Positions 1 to 7,820 of a DNA stretch of 64,000 nucleotides are shown here, piece by piece. Position 1 is the stretch's first letter; each line of letters starts with the position of its first letter. The position numbers and the translations under genes were made by a program. Source of the stretch: Lumbricus rubellus (Eukaryota > Annelida > Clitellata > Crassiclitellata > Lumbricidae); assembly GCA_945859605.1 (NCBI GenBank), contig OX243824.1, forward strand, positions 2,613,297 through 2,677,296. Reading direction: 5' to 3'. Below the pieces are notes generated by a model. That model was not told the DNA's origin. It was given only the letters and a program-made list of their open reading frames with translations, and did not search any database.

Positions 1-315
1 AAAGTGTGTAGCAAATGCAAAAAAGAAAAAAGCTTGGACGAATTTCACAAAGATAACTCACAGAAGAGCGGGTATTACCCCAGCTGTAAAATTTGTAAAA
101 ATGCCAAAGTGAAAGAGCTTGCGCACAAATACGCAAGACAGGAAATTAGGGAGACGAAAGACACAAAAGTTTGCAGTCGGTGTAAGGTAAGTCAGAACAT
201 ATCGGAATACGTCAACAATCGATTTCAAAAAGATGGAAAGGCGAATGAATGCAAAAAATGTAGACATGAATATTATCTCGCCTGCGTAGAAGCTCGAAAG
301 CTCGTTAGTTTGTAA
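1..315 (+). CDS. Double zinc-ribbon protein, 5' partial (Polinton-like element)
   Basis: The reading frame is already open at base 1 (Lys-Val-Cys-Ser), and the codon at base 4 is GTG, so the true start lies left of the window. About 104 residues are visible. Two similar CxxC...CxxC modules (CSKC with CKIC, then CSRC with CKKC) are each separated by about 20 basic and aromatic residues, like the small zinc ribbons found in phages and large DNA viruses. It lies 22 bp upstream of the protease gene on the same strand, in a run of element genes. A nucleic-acid-binding role is inferred only from the zinc ribbons; I do not recognise a named family. Confidence 0.6.
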   Translation, partial: KVCSKCKKEKSLDEFHKDNSQKSGYYPSCKICKNAKVKELAHKYARQEIRETKDTKVCSRCKVSQNISEYVNNRFQKDGKANECKKCRHEYYLACVEARKLVSL

Positions 316-337
316 AACATCTAGATGAAATATTAAA

Positions 338-778
338 ATGAGCTATACAACTGTGAAAAATATAAATGTCGAAGGCGTAAGCTTAGTCCTCCCGAATCAT
401 CCGTTGACGAATTTTGAACTAATAGATGCTGCTAAGAAGCTCAATATCCCTAATTTCCGGGGAGTATTTCTCAGAGACGAGCTGCCGAAGAAACCTGGCC
501 GGACTGAATGCGGGATATTGAATCTGGACGATTCTAATGGAACCGGCTCGCACTGGGTCGCTTTTTCAAAAAACGGCAAGGACAAAATATATTTCGACAG
601 CTATGGCCTGCCCCCTCCTACAGAACTGGCAGAGTATTTACAGAGTCCCGTGTACTACAATAGCGAGCGCGTGCAGCCCGACAACGAAGTGTTTTGCGGC
701 CATCTATGCCTGCACGTCCTGAAAAAAACATGCAAAGATGGAGTGACTTTTCAAGAAGTTATAAACAGCCTGCATTGA
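338..778 (+). CDS. Adenain-type cysteine protease (virion maturation protease)
   Basis: 146 residues. A thiol protease of the adenovirus protease/Ulp1 fold; in Polintons and adenoviruses it cleaves capsid and core precursors during virion maturation. Visible active site: His72 in GSHWVAF, an acidic residue Asp87 in IYFDSYG, Gln113, and Cys120 in VFCGHLCLH. The Gln-to-Cys spacing of 7 is that of adenovirus protease. The start is the first ATG, after an A/T-rich leader. It lies 22 bp upstream of the first fibre gene and looks intact. Candidate substrates, with (M/I/L)xGx-G sites, are encoded on the opposite strand at 3703-4161 and 6382-6978. Confidence 0.88.
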   Translation: MSYTTVKNINVEGVSLVLPNHPLTNFELIDAAKKLNIPNFRGVFLRDELPKKPGRTECGILNLDDSNGTGSHWVAFSKNGKDKIYFDSYGLPPPTELAEYLQSPVYYNSERVQPDNEVFCGHLCLHVLKKTCKDGVTFQEVINSLH

Positions 779-800
779 AAATTATATTTAGATGTAAAAA

Positions 801-1550
801 ATGCCTGTTGATAAATTTGGACATACAGATTCAGGATCTACTCAAAGAGTAATTGCTGGCGGAGTTACTGAAAGTCAAGTAAACAGTACTTTTCTACGGC
901 TAGATGGAGCAAACCCGGCGACCGGAGATCTAAATATGAGTGGTCATACTATTAGAGGTCTGCCTACAACGAATACAGCGAATACAGCGAATACTCCGGA
1001 AGCGGGAATAGATGAGGCCGTGAGTCGGGGGCAAGTAATAGATTTACTGCAGAATCACGATGACGTCCCGACCGACAATAATCATTTGACGAATAAGAAA
1101 TACGTCGATGAACAACTTACTTCGAAAGTGGCGACGGTGGTAGGGCCTGCGGTTAGCGCTTACAGTTCAACTCAACAGGCTATACTCGCTAGATCTCACA
1201 CTGCAGTTACTTTTGACGTAATCAGATGCGGTACCGCAAAACACGGTATTGAACAGGGTATCGGAGCGACTTCTTTCTTCCCCAGTAAAGCCGGGTACTA
1301 TATCGTTTCGGTGTACATAGAATTTTGTAACAGTAGTAATTCCGCGTATGGCACCGTCCACCTGTATAAAAATGGGGCATCGTACATGCAAATTGCGGGC
1401 GGAGGGGCTACGGGCGGTTCGTTCAACCATTCAACCGGTAGTGCCGTAGTTTTTCTAGACGAGTTCGATTACCTCAACATACACGCTTTTTCATCTGTCG
1501 CTACGCGCATATTAGCTAGAGACTTTTCGGCGGCATTCTTACGACCCTGA
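801..1550 (+). CDS. Fibre-like virion protein 1 with C1q/TNF-type head
   Basis: 249 residues. The N-terminal half resembles a phage tail-fibre shaft: a GDLNMSGHTIRGLP motif and an NHLTNKKYVDEQ motif, both common in trimeric fibres. The C-terminal about 130 residues start at GPAVSAYSS and contain the FxPxKAGYY core and alternating strands of a C1q-like jelly roll. The N-terminal about 20 residues are nearly identical to those of the next gene, so the two are tandem paralogues. Likely a vertex spike or receptor-binding fibre (inference). An alternative is a decoration or anti-host C1q-like factor. Intact and collinear with the protease gene. Confidence 0.7.
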   Translation: MPVDKFGHTDSGSTQRVIAGGVTESQVNSTFLRLDGANPATGDLNMSGHTIRGLPTTNTANTANTPEAGIDEAVSRGQVIDLLQNHDDVPTDNNHLTNKKYVDEQLTSKVATVVGPAVSAYSSTQQAILARSHTAVTFDVIRCGTAKHGIEQGIGATSFFPSKAGYYIVSVYIEFCNSSNSAYGTVHLYKNGASYMQIAGGGATGGSFNHSTGSAVVFLDEFDYLNIHAFSSVATRILARDFSAAFLRP

Positions 1551-1575
1551 ATTAATAAAAATTATTATATTCAAA

Positions 1576-2310
1576 ATGCCTGTTGATAAATTTGGACATA
1601 CAGATTCAGGATCTACTCAAAGAATAATTGCAGGGGGCGTTACGCTGTCCCAAGTAAACAGTACTTTTCTAAGGCTGGATGGGGCAAATCCGGCGACTGG
1701 GAACCTAAATATGAATGGCAACTGCATCAAAGGCCTGCCAATAACGAATAATCCGGACGCGGGAATGGATGAAGCGCTAAGTTGGGGGCAGGCTATAGAT
1801 TTGATTACGAATCACACGGGCGTTCCGTCAAACGATAATCATTTGACGAATAAAAAATACGTGGACGAACGAATTGCTTCGATAGCGCCTACACCCACTG
1901 CTGAGGTCGCATTTGGCCCGGCGTTTAGTGTTTACGCCCTCTCGACTCAGGCTATCATCGCTAACACAATAACGCAAGTAACATTTGGAGCTGTAAAATT
2001 CGATCCGGATAATTGTCTAGTCAATTCGAACCGTTTCCTTCCTCGGAAAGCCGGCTGTTACATGGTTGCGGCGTGTTTGGAAATACGCGACAGTAGTGGT
2101 AAATATAACGAAACTGTTGGCTTGTACAAAAGTGGGGGAGTGAACGAGCTGATTGTCGGCGGCGGGGGTAAGGCCGGGTCGAAAAAATATGTGTCGGGCA
2201 CTAGCCTAGTTCGATTAACTAATACTGATTATCTCGAGATATTTATTAGTTCGTTTGATCCGGTAAATATTTTTGTTCGCGAGTTTTCAGCGGCATGGTT
2301 ACGCCCTTAG
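1576..2310 (+). CDS. Fibre-like virion protein 2 with C1q/TNF-type head (paralogue)
   Basis: 244 residues. Same architecture as its neighbour 25 bp upstream: identical opening MPVDKFGHTDSGSTQR, the LNMNG/GLP motif, NHLTNKKYVDE, then a C1q-like head starting near GPAFSVYAL with RKAGCYM. The N-terminal attachment half is strongly conserved between the two copies while the heads differ at many positions. This is the pattern expected if both attach to the same capsid vertex but bind different ligands (inference). The stop codon is followed immediately by a perfect hairpin. Confidence 0.7.
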   Translation: MPVDKFGHTDSGSTQRIIAGGVTLSQVNSTFLRLDGANPATGNLNMNGNCIKGLPITNNPDAGMDEALSWGQAIDLITNHTGVPSNDNHLTNKKYVDERIASIAPTPTAEVAFGPAFSVYALSTQAIIANTITQVTFGAVKFDPDNCLVNSNRFLPRKAGCYMVAACLEIRDSSGKYNETVGLYKSGGVNELIVGGGGKAGSKKYVSGTSLVRLTNTDYLEIFISSFDPVNIFVREFSAAWLRP

Positions 2311-2338
2311 AATTCAAAACCGAATCAAGTTTTGAATT
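2311..2338. terminator. Perfect 10-bp hairpin between convergent gene blocks
   Basis: AATTCAAAAC and GTTTTGAATT form a perfect 10-bp inverted repeat around an 8-nt loop. It starts at the base after the stop codon of the second fibre gene and lies 48 bp before the 3' end of the convergent capsid gene. The position suggests a bidirectional transcription end or 3'-processing element. The function is inferred from position and structure. Confidence 0.45.
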
Positions 2339-2386
2339 TGAATACTACACTTCATCTACACTTCACCGGCCATTCTATCATGAACT

Positions 2387-3676
2387 TCAATATACCACGC
2401 TCATTTTCTGTCCGTCCGATTGAAACCTCAGTAACTTGTCTGAAATCACCACTGCGTATGCTTCCGTATTAGCCGGCGGCGCCGTATTGAACGTGCCTTT
2501 GATCTGGATATCGACCACCGATGACTTCAGACGCTCGGATTGCTTGCTCACGTCAAACACCATAATCGGAAACAGATCTTTGAAGTCCGAGGGTGTGATA
2601 TTGCATTGCGTCATTAGTTCGTCCATTCCATAGTATTTTTCACTGAACGCGGCTGCTGCTCGGTACGCCCGCGCGAATTGTTGATTCGGAAATGATAGGT
2701 TGTAGTCGACAACTGGGTATCGGTCCTGGTTCATCATCACGAACATGTTCTTCAGATCGCAATGATTGAAAACTGATGGATTTTGTTCTTGATCGCCGCT
2801 TTTGTCGGTTTGAAACCCCAAGATGATGTACCTAGGCTTCTCAGGTAATGTCTTGACGCTAAGTCTCCAGCTAAAATTAGTCGACTGTGCGACGGAGGTG
2901 GTATCGCATTGACGGGCTCTGTACGCAACTGGCAACGACGCTTTCGATTCGATAGTTTTGTACAATTGCATCTTCTCCATATCCGCGGGAATAACGTGAG
3001 GCATGAACCATGAGATTTTGTCCAGCCTAACTTTCCCTGCGCCCGCGGCGGCGAGTCTAAAAATTGCGTCATCATCGGCTTTGCGAACCAGAGTTAGCGT
3101 ATGTTTCACACCAAAAACAACCTTGTCGTAATCATCGCAAAATCCGAAAATATGCTTCAATGGAACAACAAAGCTGAAAGTACCTTTGGCATTTGGTTTT
3201 TGAATTATATACGACTGTCTCACGACGAAACCATGATTATCCGCGATAGCAGCTGTCGCACCGCTGTCCTTGTACCACAACTGATTCAGACCTTGAGCTA
3301 GTTGAAAATCATTCGGGTATTTGAGTAATCCGAGCATCGTCGTTGCTTGACCCGGGTGAAATAACGATTCAATTTCCTGATTTGACAGTGAATACGAAAT
3401 TTGACTGAAAAGATGCATGAGCCCATTATTCGTAAAGGTTGCTTCATCAGCATTGACGTAGAAGGTGTTGTCCGCCTTCGTCAATCTACCCTCGAACAGC
3501 AGGTAAGATTCTGCTGGATGACAAAATAGATCTTGAAGTTCGATATTTATTCTAATCTCGCCGGAGGTGTTTAGATTCGCCCCCGATATCGGCTCATACT
3601 CGTACCATTCGTAGCGTTCGACGCTTTCATCGCTCAATGGTTGTTCGGTAAATCTTAGAATATCGGATGATTGCAT
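2387..3676 (-). CDS. Major capsid protein (probable double jelly-roll hexon-like)
   Basis: 429 residues, ATG at 3676. A long beta-rich protein without signal peptide or membrane segment. The early segment EIRINIELQDLF followed by SYLLFEGRL fits the first jelly-roll sheet, and the C-terminal half ends in alternating strands (VDIQIKGTF, AYAVVISDK). Length and position, next to penton-like and ATPase genes, match the major capsid protein of Polinton/adintovirus elements. No catalytic motif is visible. It is the last gene of the - strand block. The assignment is by family resemblance and context; a structure prediction showing two stacked jelly rolls would settle it. Confidence 0.72.
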   Translation of the reverse strand: MQSSDILRFTEQPLSDESVERYEWYEYEPISGANLNTSGEIRINIELQDLFCHPAESYLLFEGRLTKADNTFYVNADEATFTNNGLMHLFSQISYSLSNQEIESLFHPGQATTMLGLLKYPNDFQLAQGLNQLWYKDSGATAAIADNHGFVVRQSYIIQKPNAKGTFSFVVPLKHIFGFCDDYDKVVFGVKHTLTLVRKADDDAIFRLAAAGAGKVRLDKISWFMPHVIPADMEKMQLYKTIESKASLPVAYRARQCDTTSVAQSTNFSWRLSVKTLPEKPRYIILGFQTDKSGDQEQNPSVFNHCDLKNMFVMMNQDRYPVVDYNLSFPNQQFARAYRAAAAFSEKYYGMDELMTQCNITPSDFKDLFPIMVFDVSKQSERLKSSVVDIQIKGTFNTAPPANTEAYAVVISDKLLRFQSDGQKMSVVY

Positions 3677-3702
3677 TTTTACTATTACGCGATAATATTT
3701 TT

Positions 3703-4161
3703 TTACGCGACCTTCATTCCGGCGCCGTTTAGCGAGCGTACTAAATCTTGTATCGACATGGCGCCGTTCTTCTTCAGACCATCCCCCATCATCAGATTAT
3801 TAATATTTGAGATATTTGGGCTCAATCCGACGCTGCCTACGCCACTCAGCCGCTCTAAAATTTGTCTAGTTTCTGGCGTAATTTTCTTGGAGGTGGGAGT
3901 AGGAGCAGGAGTAAACAGTTTAGTCACTGCTTTGTCTACTAATCGTTTGCCAGCGTCGATTGCGGTTGTTTTCCCAACATCGATGGCCTTTTTCCCAATT
4001 TCTTTCGCCACGTCTTTACTCGCGCTGAGAGCGGTCGTTGCTAATTGTTTGGCGGCGTTCGACGTAACTAGTCGTTTGAAAAATCCCGAAATTGTATCGA
4101 ATATTCCCGATCCTCCGATAACGTATTGTTTCCTATACCTCCTTCTATTAATGACTTGCAT
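3703..4161 (-). CDS. Small basic virion core/membrane-active protein (pVI/pX-like)
   Basis: 152 residues. It starts with a basic stretch (NRRRYRKQY), then an amphipathic, Ala/Lys-rich helical region at about residues 20-75, then a Pro/Thr linker and a short C-terminal domain. Three sites fit the adenain consensus (M/I/L)xGx-G: IGGSG near residue 16, MMGDG and LNGAG near the C-terminus. A protease-matured, basic and amphipathic protein next to the capsid gene resembles adenovirus pVI or pX core/lytic proteins; that equivalence is inference. It ends 27 bp before the capsid gene. Confidence 0.55.
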   Translation of the reverse strand: MQVINRRRYRKQYVIGGSGIFDTISGFFKRLVTSNAAKQLATTALSASKDVAKEIGKKAIDVGKTTAIDAGKRLVDKAVTKLFTPAPTPTSKKITPETRQILERLSGVGSVGLSPNISNINNLMMGDGLKKNGAMSIQDLVRSLNGAGMKVA

Positions 4162-4173
4162 TTTTTCTGCATT

Positions 4174-5085
4174 TTACAATGTCATCATTATATTTTTGTA
4201 TGCATCTTTACTCAGCACTTCCTGCCTCAATAACGCGTCGCACATCGCCACGATCTCGTTTCTCACGCCGGTATTGCCTGCTTTGAAGCTTTGAAATCGT
4301 AGTTCTAGCTGTTTCGCTAATACGTTTGGATCTTCGGAAATAACGATTACACCACCCACGCCTTTGCCCGCTGTCGGTGTATTACGAGTCCTCTTTTCCC
4401 ATATCGGCTTGATAATTTCTCGATATTTGACGCTCGCAGATGCTTTCGGTTTGTTGGGATTTGTTGGCTGTCTGATAGCATCCGACGCGAGTAGAATCTC
4501 GGCGTAATCGTCTCTATCATTATTATCGTATATCGACGTGTTCGGCTGTTTCATCGTCAACAACTCCCAAAGCCCCGGAGTTCCGCGGCTATACGTCTTA
4601 TTTCCAACCGTCACATCGTCTCCTTGAATAAAAATCGGAGTATCGCCGATGTAGAATTGACCATTTTTTGATCGTATTCCGAACGTCGTGTCTACGATTT
4701 TTCTATCGGAGGCGTATTGATGAAGGTACTTGGTGGCTACATCACCTAATTCTAAAGTTCTAATATCCTCTGTCGGATCGTCGCTATACGCTTCTATCGA
4801 GGGATACTGAGGAAATTGAATCTTCAACGAAGCGGGTAGTGTCTGTAGTGCGTTTGTAGTAGCTATCGAGTTTTCTTTGATGGCGGATAGTACGACATTT
4901 TGCTCTTTGGAAATTGCGGATTGCGACTCGACGATAGGCTTGTACAGCTTGGTTAATTCTTGTTGCAGCCCCGAATCCCCCAATCTCTCCGATAAAAAGT
5001 TTTGTTGAATATTCTTCTTGGACTTCAGAAACTCTTCGACTATGAAATTTCTTTTCGCCGGGTCATCTATCTTTAGAAACGACAT
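4174..5085 (-). CDS. Conserved Polinton protein of unknown function
   Basis: 303 residues from the ATG at 5085 (MSFLKIDD). A further in-frame ATG at 5199 would add about 38 residues, largely a TCRK repeat encoded by an intergenic tandem repeat, so the shorter start is preferred. The N-terminus is helical and charged (residues 1-60). The middle has the strongly conserved-looking DDPTEDIRTLELGD and GTPGLWELLTMK segments. The C-terminus is a helical domain containing AGNTGVRNEIV. This type of protein is familiar from Polinton-like loci in animals. No enzyme motif is seen. A role in virion assembly is inferred from its neighbours. Confidence 0.62.
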   Translation of the reverse strand: MSFLKIDDPAKRNFIVEEFLKSKKNIQQNFLSERLGDSGLQQELTKLYKPIVESQSAISKEQNVVLSAIKENSIATTNALQTLPASLKIQFPQYPSIEAYSDDPTEDIRTLELGDVATKYLHQYASDRKIVDTTFGIRSKNGQFYIGDTPIFIQGDDVTVGNKTYSRGTPGLWELLTMKQPNTSIYDNNDRDDYAEILLASDAIRQPTNPNKPKASASVKYREIIKPIWEKRTRNTPTAGKGVGGVIVISEDPNVLAKQLELRFQSFKAGNTGVRNEIVAMCDALLRQEVLSKDAYKNIMMTL

Positions 5086-5100
5086 TTTTAATAAAAAATT

Positions 5101-5230
5101 TAATGTTTTTCGACATGTTTTACGACATGTTTTTCGACGTGTTTTTCTACATGTTTTTCGACATGTGTAAAAACACAAGTTAGACGTATTTTCAGACATA
5201 GCGACATAGGTCTACATAGGTCTACAAAAC
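5101..5230. repeat. Intergenic tandem repeats around CGACATGTTTTT and ATAGGTCTAC
   Basis: Between two - strand element genes. About five imperfect 14-15 bp units containing CGACATGTTTTT (5107-5170) are followed by two copies of ATAGGTCTAC and the related CTACAA blocks (5204-5245). The first array can be read as a Thr-Cys-Arg-Lys repeat but has no sign of being coding. It may be a promoter or spacer array. Confidence 0.6.
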
Positions 5231-5239
5231 TCTACAAGT

Positions 5240-5938
5240 CTACATGATTTCGTACATGTTCACGTTAGTCGTCTTTTTCACAGATTCGGTATTTTTCTCA
5301 AACATGCTTTGAAAGGACTGTCTGACCTCTTCTCTTCCCCGATCGATGAGTGATTGTTTCGTTTCCTCATCCATCGCGGCGACCGCAACTTTCGACTTAC
5401 TTTTGATTTCTTCTTTCATGCCATTGAATTTTTCAATCTCGCTTAGAATCAGAGAATATTCCTCATCTGAAATGTGATCATCCACGAGTGCTTTTGAAAT
5501 ATGGTCGCTGATCGTGTTGAGCTTCGCATCAGCTAGCGTTTTGATCTTTTCATGCTTCTCCGCTTTCAGGGCGAGCTTTTTACAGATTCGGCTGCCAATT
5601 ATACTCAATAGCCCCGCACCTAGCGCTGTCCCTTCCATAGCAATAGCGATGGGGGTTGCAATTATGGTGGCTAGTACACCGATTCCCGAAATTCCGAGCC
5701 CCATCGTGACCACCATGAGGAAGCTGTCTACTACGCCGATCACGCTCACACTTCTATGGTACTTTTTACTCAACGTTGCTCTTTTGTCGCGTTCTTGCTC
5801 GATCTCCTTTTTGATTTCGCTAATCTTCTGAAGCCGATACGTTTGTGCGGACCCTGCGGCTATTTGTATTTCACCTTCTGGCGCAGAGGGCGTTATATTT
5901 GTTAGGTTTGGATAGAGTTTGATGCCTTCGTATTCCAT
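5240..5938 (-). CDS. Conserved Polinton protein with two hydrophobic segments and coiled coils
   Basis: 232 residues from the ATG at 5938 (MEYEGIKLYPNL), preferred because it opens directly on the conserved-looking N-terminus; an in-frame ATG 18 nt upstream also exists. Order: short Pro-rich N-terminus; basic coiled coil (EIKKEIEQERDKRATL); a long hydrophobic stretch at about residues 65-115, compatible with two membrane helices and rich in Gly, Ile and Ala; then a charged helical tail of about 110 residues. No enzyme motif. Probably a membrane-associated or internal virion protein (inference). Proteins of this layout recur in Polinton-like loci of aquatic animals. Confidence 0.58.
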   Translation of the reverse strand: MEYEGIKLYPNLTNITPSAPEGEIQIAAGSAQTYRLQKISEIKKEIEQERDKRATLSKKYHRSVSVIGVVDSFLMVVTMGLGISGIGVLATIIATPIAIAMEGTALGAGLLSIIGSRICKKLALKAEKHEKIKTLADAKLNTISDHISKALVDDHISDEEYSLILSEIEKFNGMKEEIKSKSKVAVAAMDEETKQSLIDRGREEVRQSFQSMFEKNTESVKKTTNVNMYEIM

Positions 5939-5966
5939 TCTTTTATTTATTAGCAATATATATTTT

Positions 5967-6365
5967 TTACCGCAGATAATTTACACAGCATAGCGAATCT
6001 CCTTCGTTTATCGTTACTGCCGAATCGGAGTTGTTTTGAATGGAAACTATGATATCATCAATCACATCTTCTGAAATCACTCCGTCTAGTAGGCTGCATC
6101 GTCGTTCTTTGATACTCTGTCTGAGGGAAACGAGGCAAAGTCCTGCCGCCATTTCTACACCTAGCCCAAGCCTTAGCGTATTTGCCGCCTTTGGTTGTAT
6201 CGTGATATCATTTTGCGCAAAAATCTCCCATCGCAGACCTCCTAGTTGTCTTACGGGGACGCGAGTAGCACCGCTCGTAATCTTCCAAAAGACTGAAACG
6301 GGCTGCGTTCTAACCTCTACCGGTCTCGTTGGTTTAGTTCCAAATTTGTGTATTGGTCTCGACAT
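5967..6365 (-). CDS. dUTPase-fold protein lacking the catalytic Asp
   Basis: 132 residues. The C-terminal 75 follow the order of a trimeric dUTPase: a Gly-rich LGLGVEM strand, a motif-2-like SLRQS (80-84), a motif-3-like GVISEDVIDDI (95-105), then SDSAVTINEGDSL as in the usual ...IKKGDRIAQ strand. In active enzymes motif 3 reads GVID; here the Asp position is Ser98, and the C-terminal motif-5 arm is missing. It is probably a non-enzymatic descendant, comparable in principle to adenovirus E4-ORF1. Capsid-associated or regulatory functions are both possible. Fold assignment is inference from motif order; the frame is intact. Confidence 0.5.
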   Translation of the reverse strand: MSRPIHKFGTKPTRPVEVRTQPVSVFWKITSGATRVPVRQLGGLRWEIFAQNDITIQPKAANTLRLGLGVEMAAGLCLVSLRQSIKERRCSLLDGVISEDVIDDIIVSIQNNSDSAVTINEGDSLCCVNYLR

Positions 6366-6381
6366 TTTATAATAGAAAAAT

Positions 6382-6978
6382 TTATAATATCATGCCGAGA
6401 ATCGGAATGTTTTGAAACGGAGAGTTGGGGCCCAACAAAAGTCCTTCGCCCCTCGCATAGCCCGTCCCTGTTTTCATGTACAACCCGGATGCCGTTATTG
6501 AGCTACCTTTTTGCCACGGGGACATGTACAAACCAGATCCAGCCGCTCTTATTTTGCACGCTACGCCACCTTTCTTGACATACATTACGCCCGAACCGCT
6601 GATTTTGTCTACAATCTTAGTAGTTGCCGCGGAGCCGAGACCACTTAGTGCTCCCATCGCCAAACTTGGCAGTGCATTAGACAGAAGGAACCGTCCCGCC
6701 GTCGCTAGAAACGGAAGTATAGCGCCTATGAATCCACCTTCGACTTTCTTGTTGTTCTCCAATTGCGTTTTACTCATTTTAATAATCATGCCAGTTCCTT
6801 TTTGGTAGGCAACCGCCATTTTATTGATTTGCGCCTGGGTGAGAGCCAAAACGTGTTCGCCATTCAAATCATCGTGCGATAGTTTGATACTCACGCCGCT
6901 CCCCGCTTGAAGTGATCTTTTAATTTTGTCTTGTTGCGCTTCTGAAATATTAACTTTTACGCTCATGTAACGATTCAT
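6382..6978 (-). CDS. Conserved virion protein with hydrophobic core and repeated GSGLYM motifs
   Basis: 198 residues from the ATG at 6978; an internal ATG four codons later (6966, MSVKVNIS) is equally likely. The N-terminal about 75 residues form two similar helical repeats (SIKLSHDDL and IIKMSKTQL). A hydrophobic Gly/Ala/Leu segment of about 40 residues follows. The C-terminus repeats GSGLYM/SGLYMK and ends NSPFQNIPILGMIL. Two sites fit the adenain consensus: LSGLG and ISGSG. The profile resembles membrane-active core precursors of adenovirus-like virions (inference). It lies 24 bp downstream of the penton-like gene. Confidence 0.58.
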   Translation of the reverse strand: MNRYMSVKVNISEAQQDKIKRSLQAGSGVSIKLSHDDLNGEHVLALTQAQINKMAVAYQKGTGMIIKMSKTQLENNKKVEGGFIGAILPFLATAGRFLLSNALPSLAMGALSGLGSAATTKIVDKISGSGVMYVKKGGVACKIRAAGSGLYMSPWQKGSSITASGLYMKTGTGYARGEGLLLGPNSPFQNIPILGMIL

Positions 6979-7002
6979 TTTATTAATAAATTACAAAAAC
7001 TT

Positions 7003-7800
7003 TCAAACTTCTCTGATGTGAAATCGAATCGCCATTTCTTCACCTCGAAGATTTAGTAGGCTCCCGTGTTGGTCTGTGAGCCTCGTTTCCATCGTTGAAA
7101 TTGTAGATAGCAAAATCGGGAGATATATAAAATTATGCGGCACTTCGATAATCTTGTAACCCGGGCCTACGTTTGGGAAAAAAGAATATATCACGTTTTC
7201 CGATGTTCCGTTAGTGTACGAAGACCCGATAATGTCGCTGGTCACTCTCAGGCTGCTTACACTCATTATATTTACCAACTCCTCCGATTCATTATAGCCA
7301 TCCCTATAGATCCATCTGCCGAAACCTAGAACCCTTCCTATCGAATTCTTTGGCGTAAAGTCAACCTGATAGCCCTCTGCCGTTATATTTACCACAGACC
7401 TCAGGGTATTGGTGTTTGGCGCTATTGAGATACAGTAAGCGCCATTTACTCCGTCGTAATGCCCATTCCCCTTCATCACTCTCTGTATATATTCGTTGAT
7501 ATCCGTTATTTCATAGCAACCCTCTGGAACTCGAATGTTTACCCAATCTGTGCCGGAATTCGATGAATACCTAAAACCGTTGTTTGTCGCGTCGATATTC
7601 GGAAAAGAATAGTACGTCTCGAGGGCAACTAAGGCCATTTCATATTTCTTATTCTTCTCCAGTTCGAGTAGTGGATTAAACTTCGTTCTGATTCGCGTGC
7701 TCTTTTCGCTGAGAAAAATGGAAAATGATGTTTTTGGTTCCGTGTTGCAGGCCGTCTTTTCCGTGTTTTCCGATATCTGTTTGAGAAGCGATGATTCCAT
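7003..7800 (-). CDS. Penton-like minor capsid protein (single jelly roll)
   Basis: 265 residues from the ATG at 7800 (MESSLLKQISENTEK); the frame is open farther upstream but would overlap the ATPase gene. Beta-rich throughout. Conserved-looking blocks: an IFLSEKSTRIRTKF strand, LLELEKNKKYEMALVALETYYSFPNI, a central KNSIGRVLGF turn, and the C-terminal RLTDQHGSLLNLRGEEMAI strand typical of Polinton minor capsid proteins, which fill the capsid vertices. It sits 20 bp after the ATPase stop in the same transcription direction, the usual ATPase-penton-capsid grouping. Confidence 0.72.
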   Translation of the reverse strand: MESSLLKQISENTEKTACNTEPKTSFSIFLSEKSTRIRTKFNPLLELEKNKKYEMALVALETYYSFPNIDATNNGFRYSSNSGTDWVNIRVPEGCYEITDINEYIQRVMKGNGHYDGVNGAYCISIAPNTNTLRSVVNITAEGYQVDFTPKNSIGRVLGFGRWIYRDGYNESEELVNIMSVSSLRVTSDIIGSSYTNGTSENVIYSFFPNVGPGYKIIEVPHNFIYLPILLSTISTMETRLTDQHGSLLNLRGEEMAIRFHIREV

Positions 7801-7820
7801 TTTTACTATACAACACAATT

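Noticed and set aside
3671..4294. 207-codon + strand frame opposite the core protein
   Set aside because: Antisense shadow of 3703-4161 and 4174-5085, which have the plausible composition, leader and neighbours.
6040..6372. 110-codon + strand frame
   Set aside because: Antisense to the dUTPase-fold gene; no independent support.
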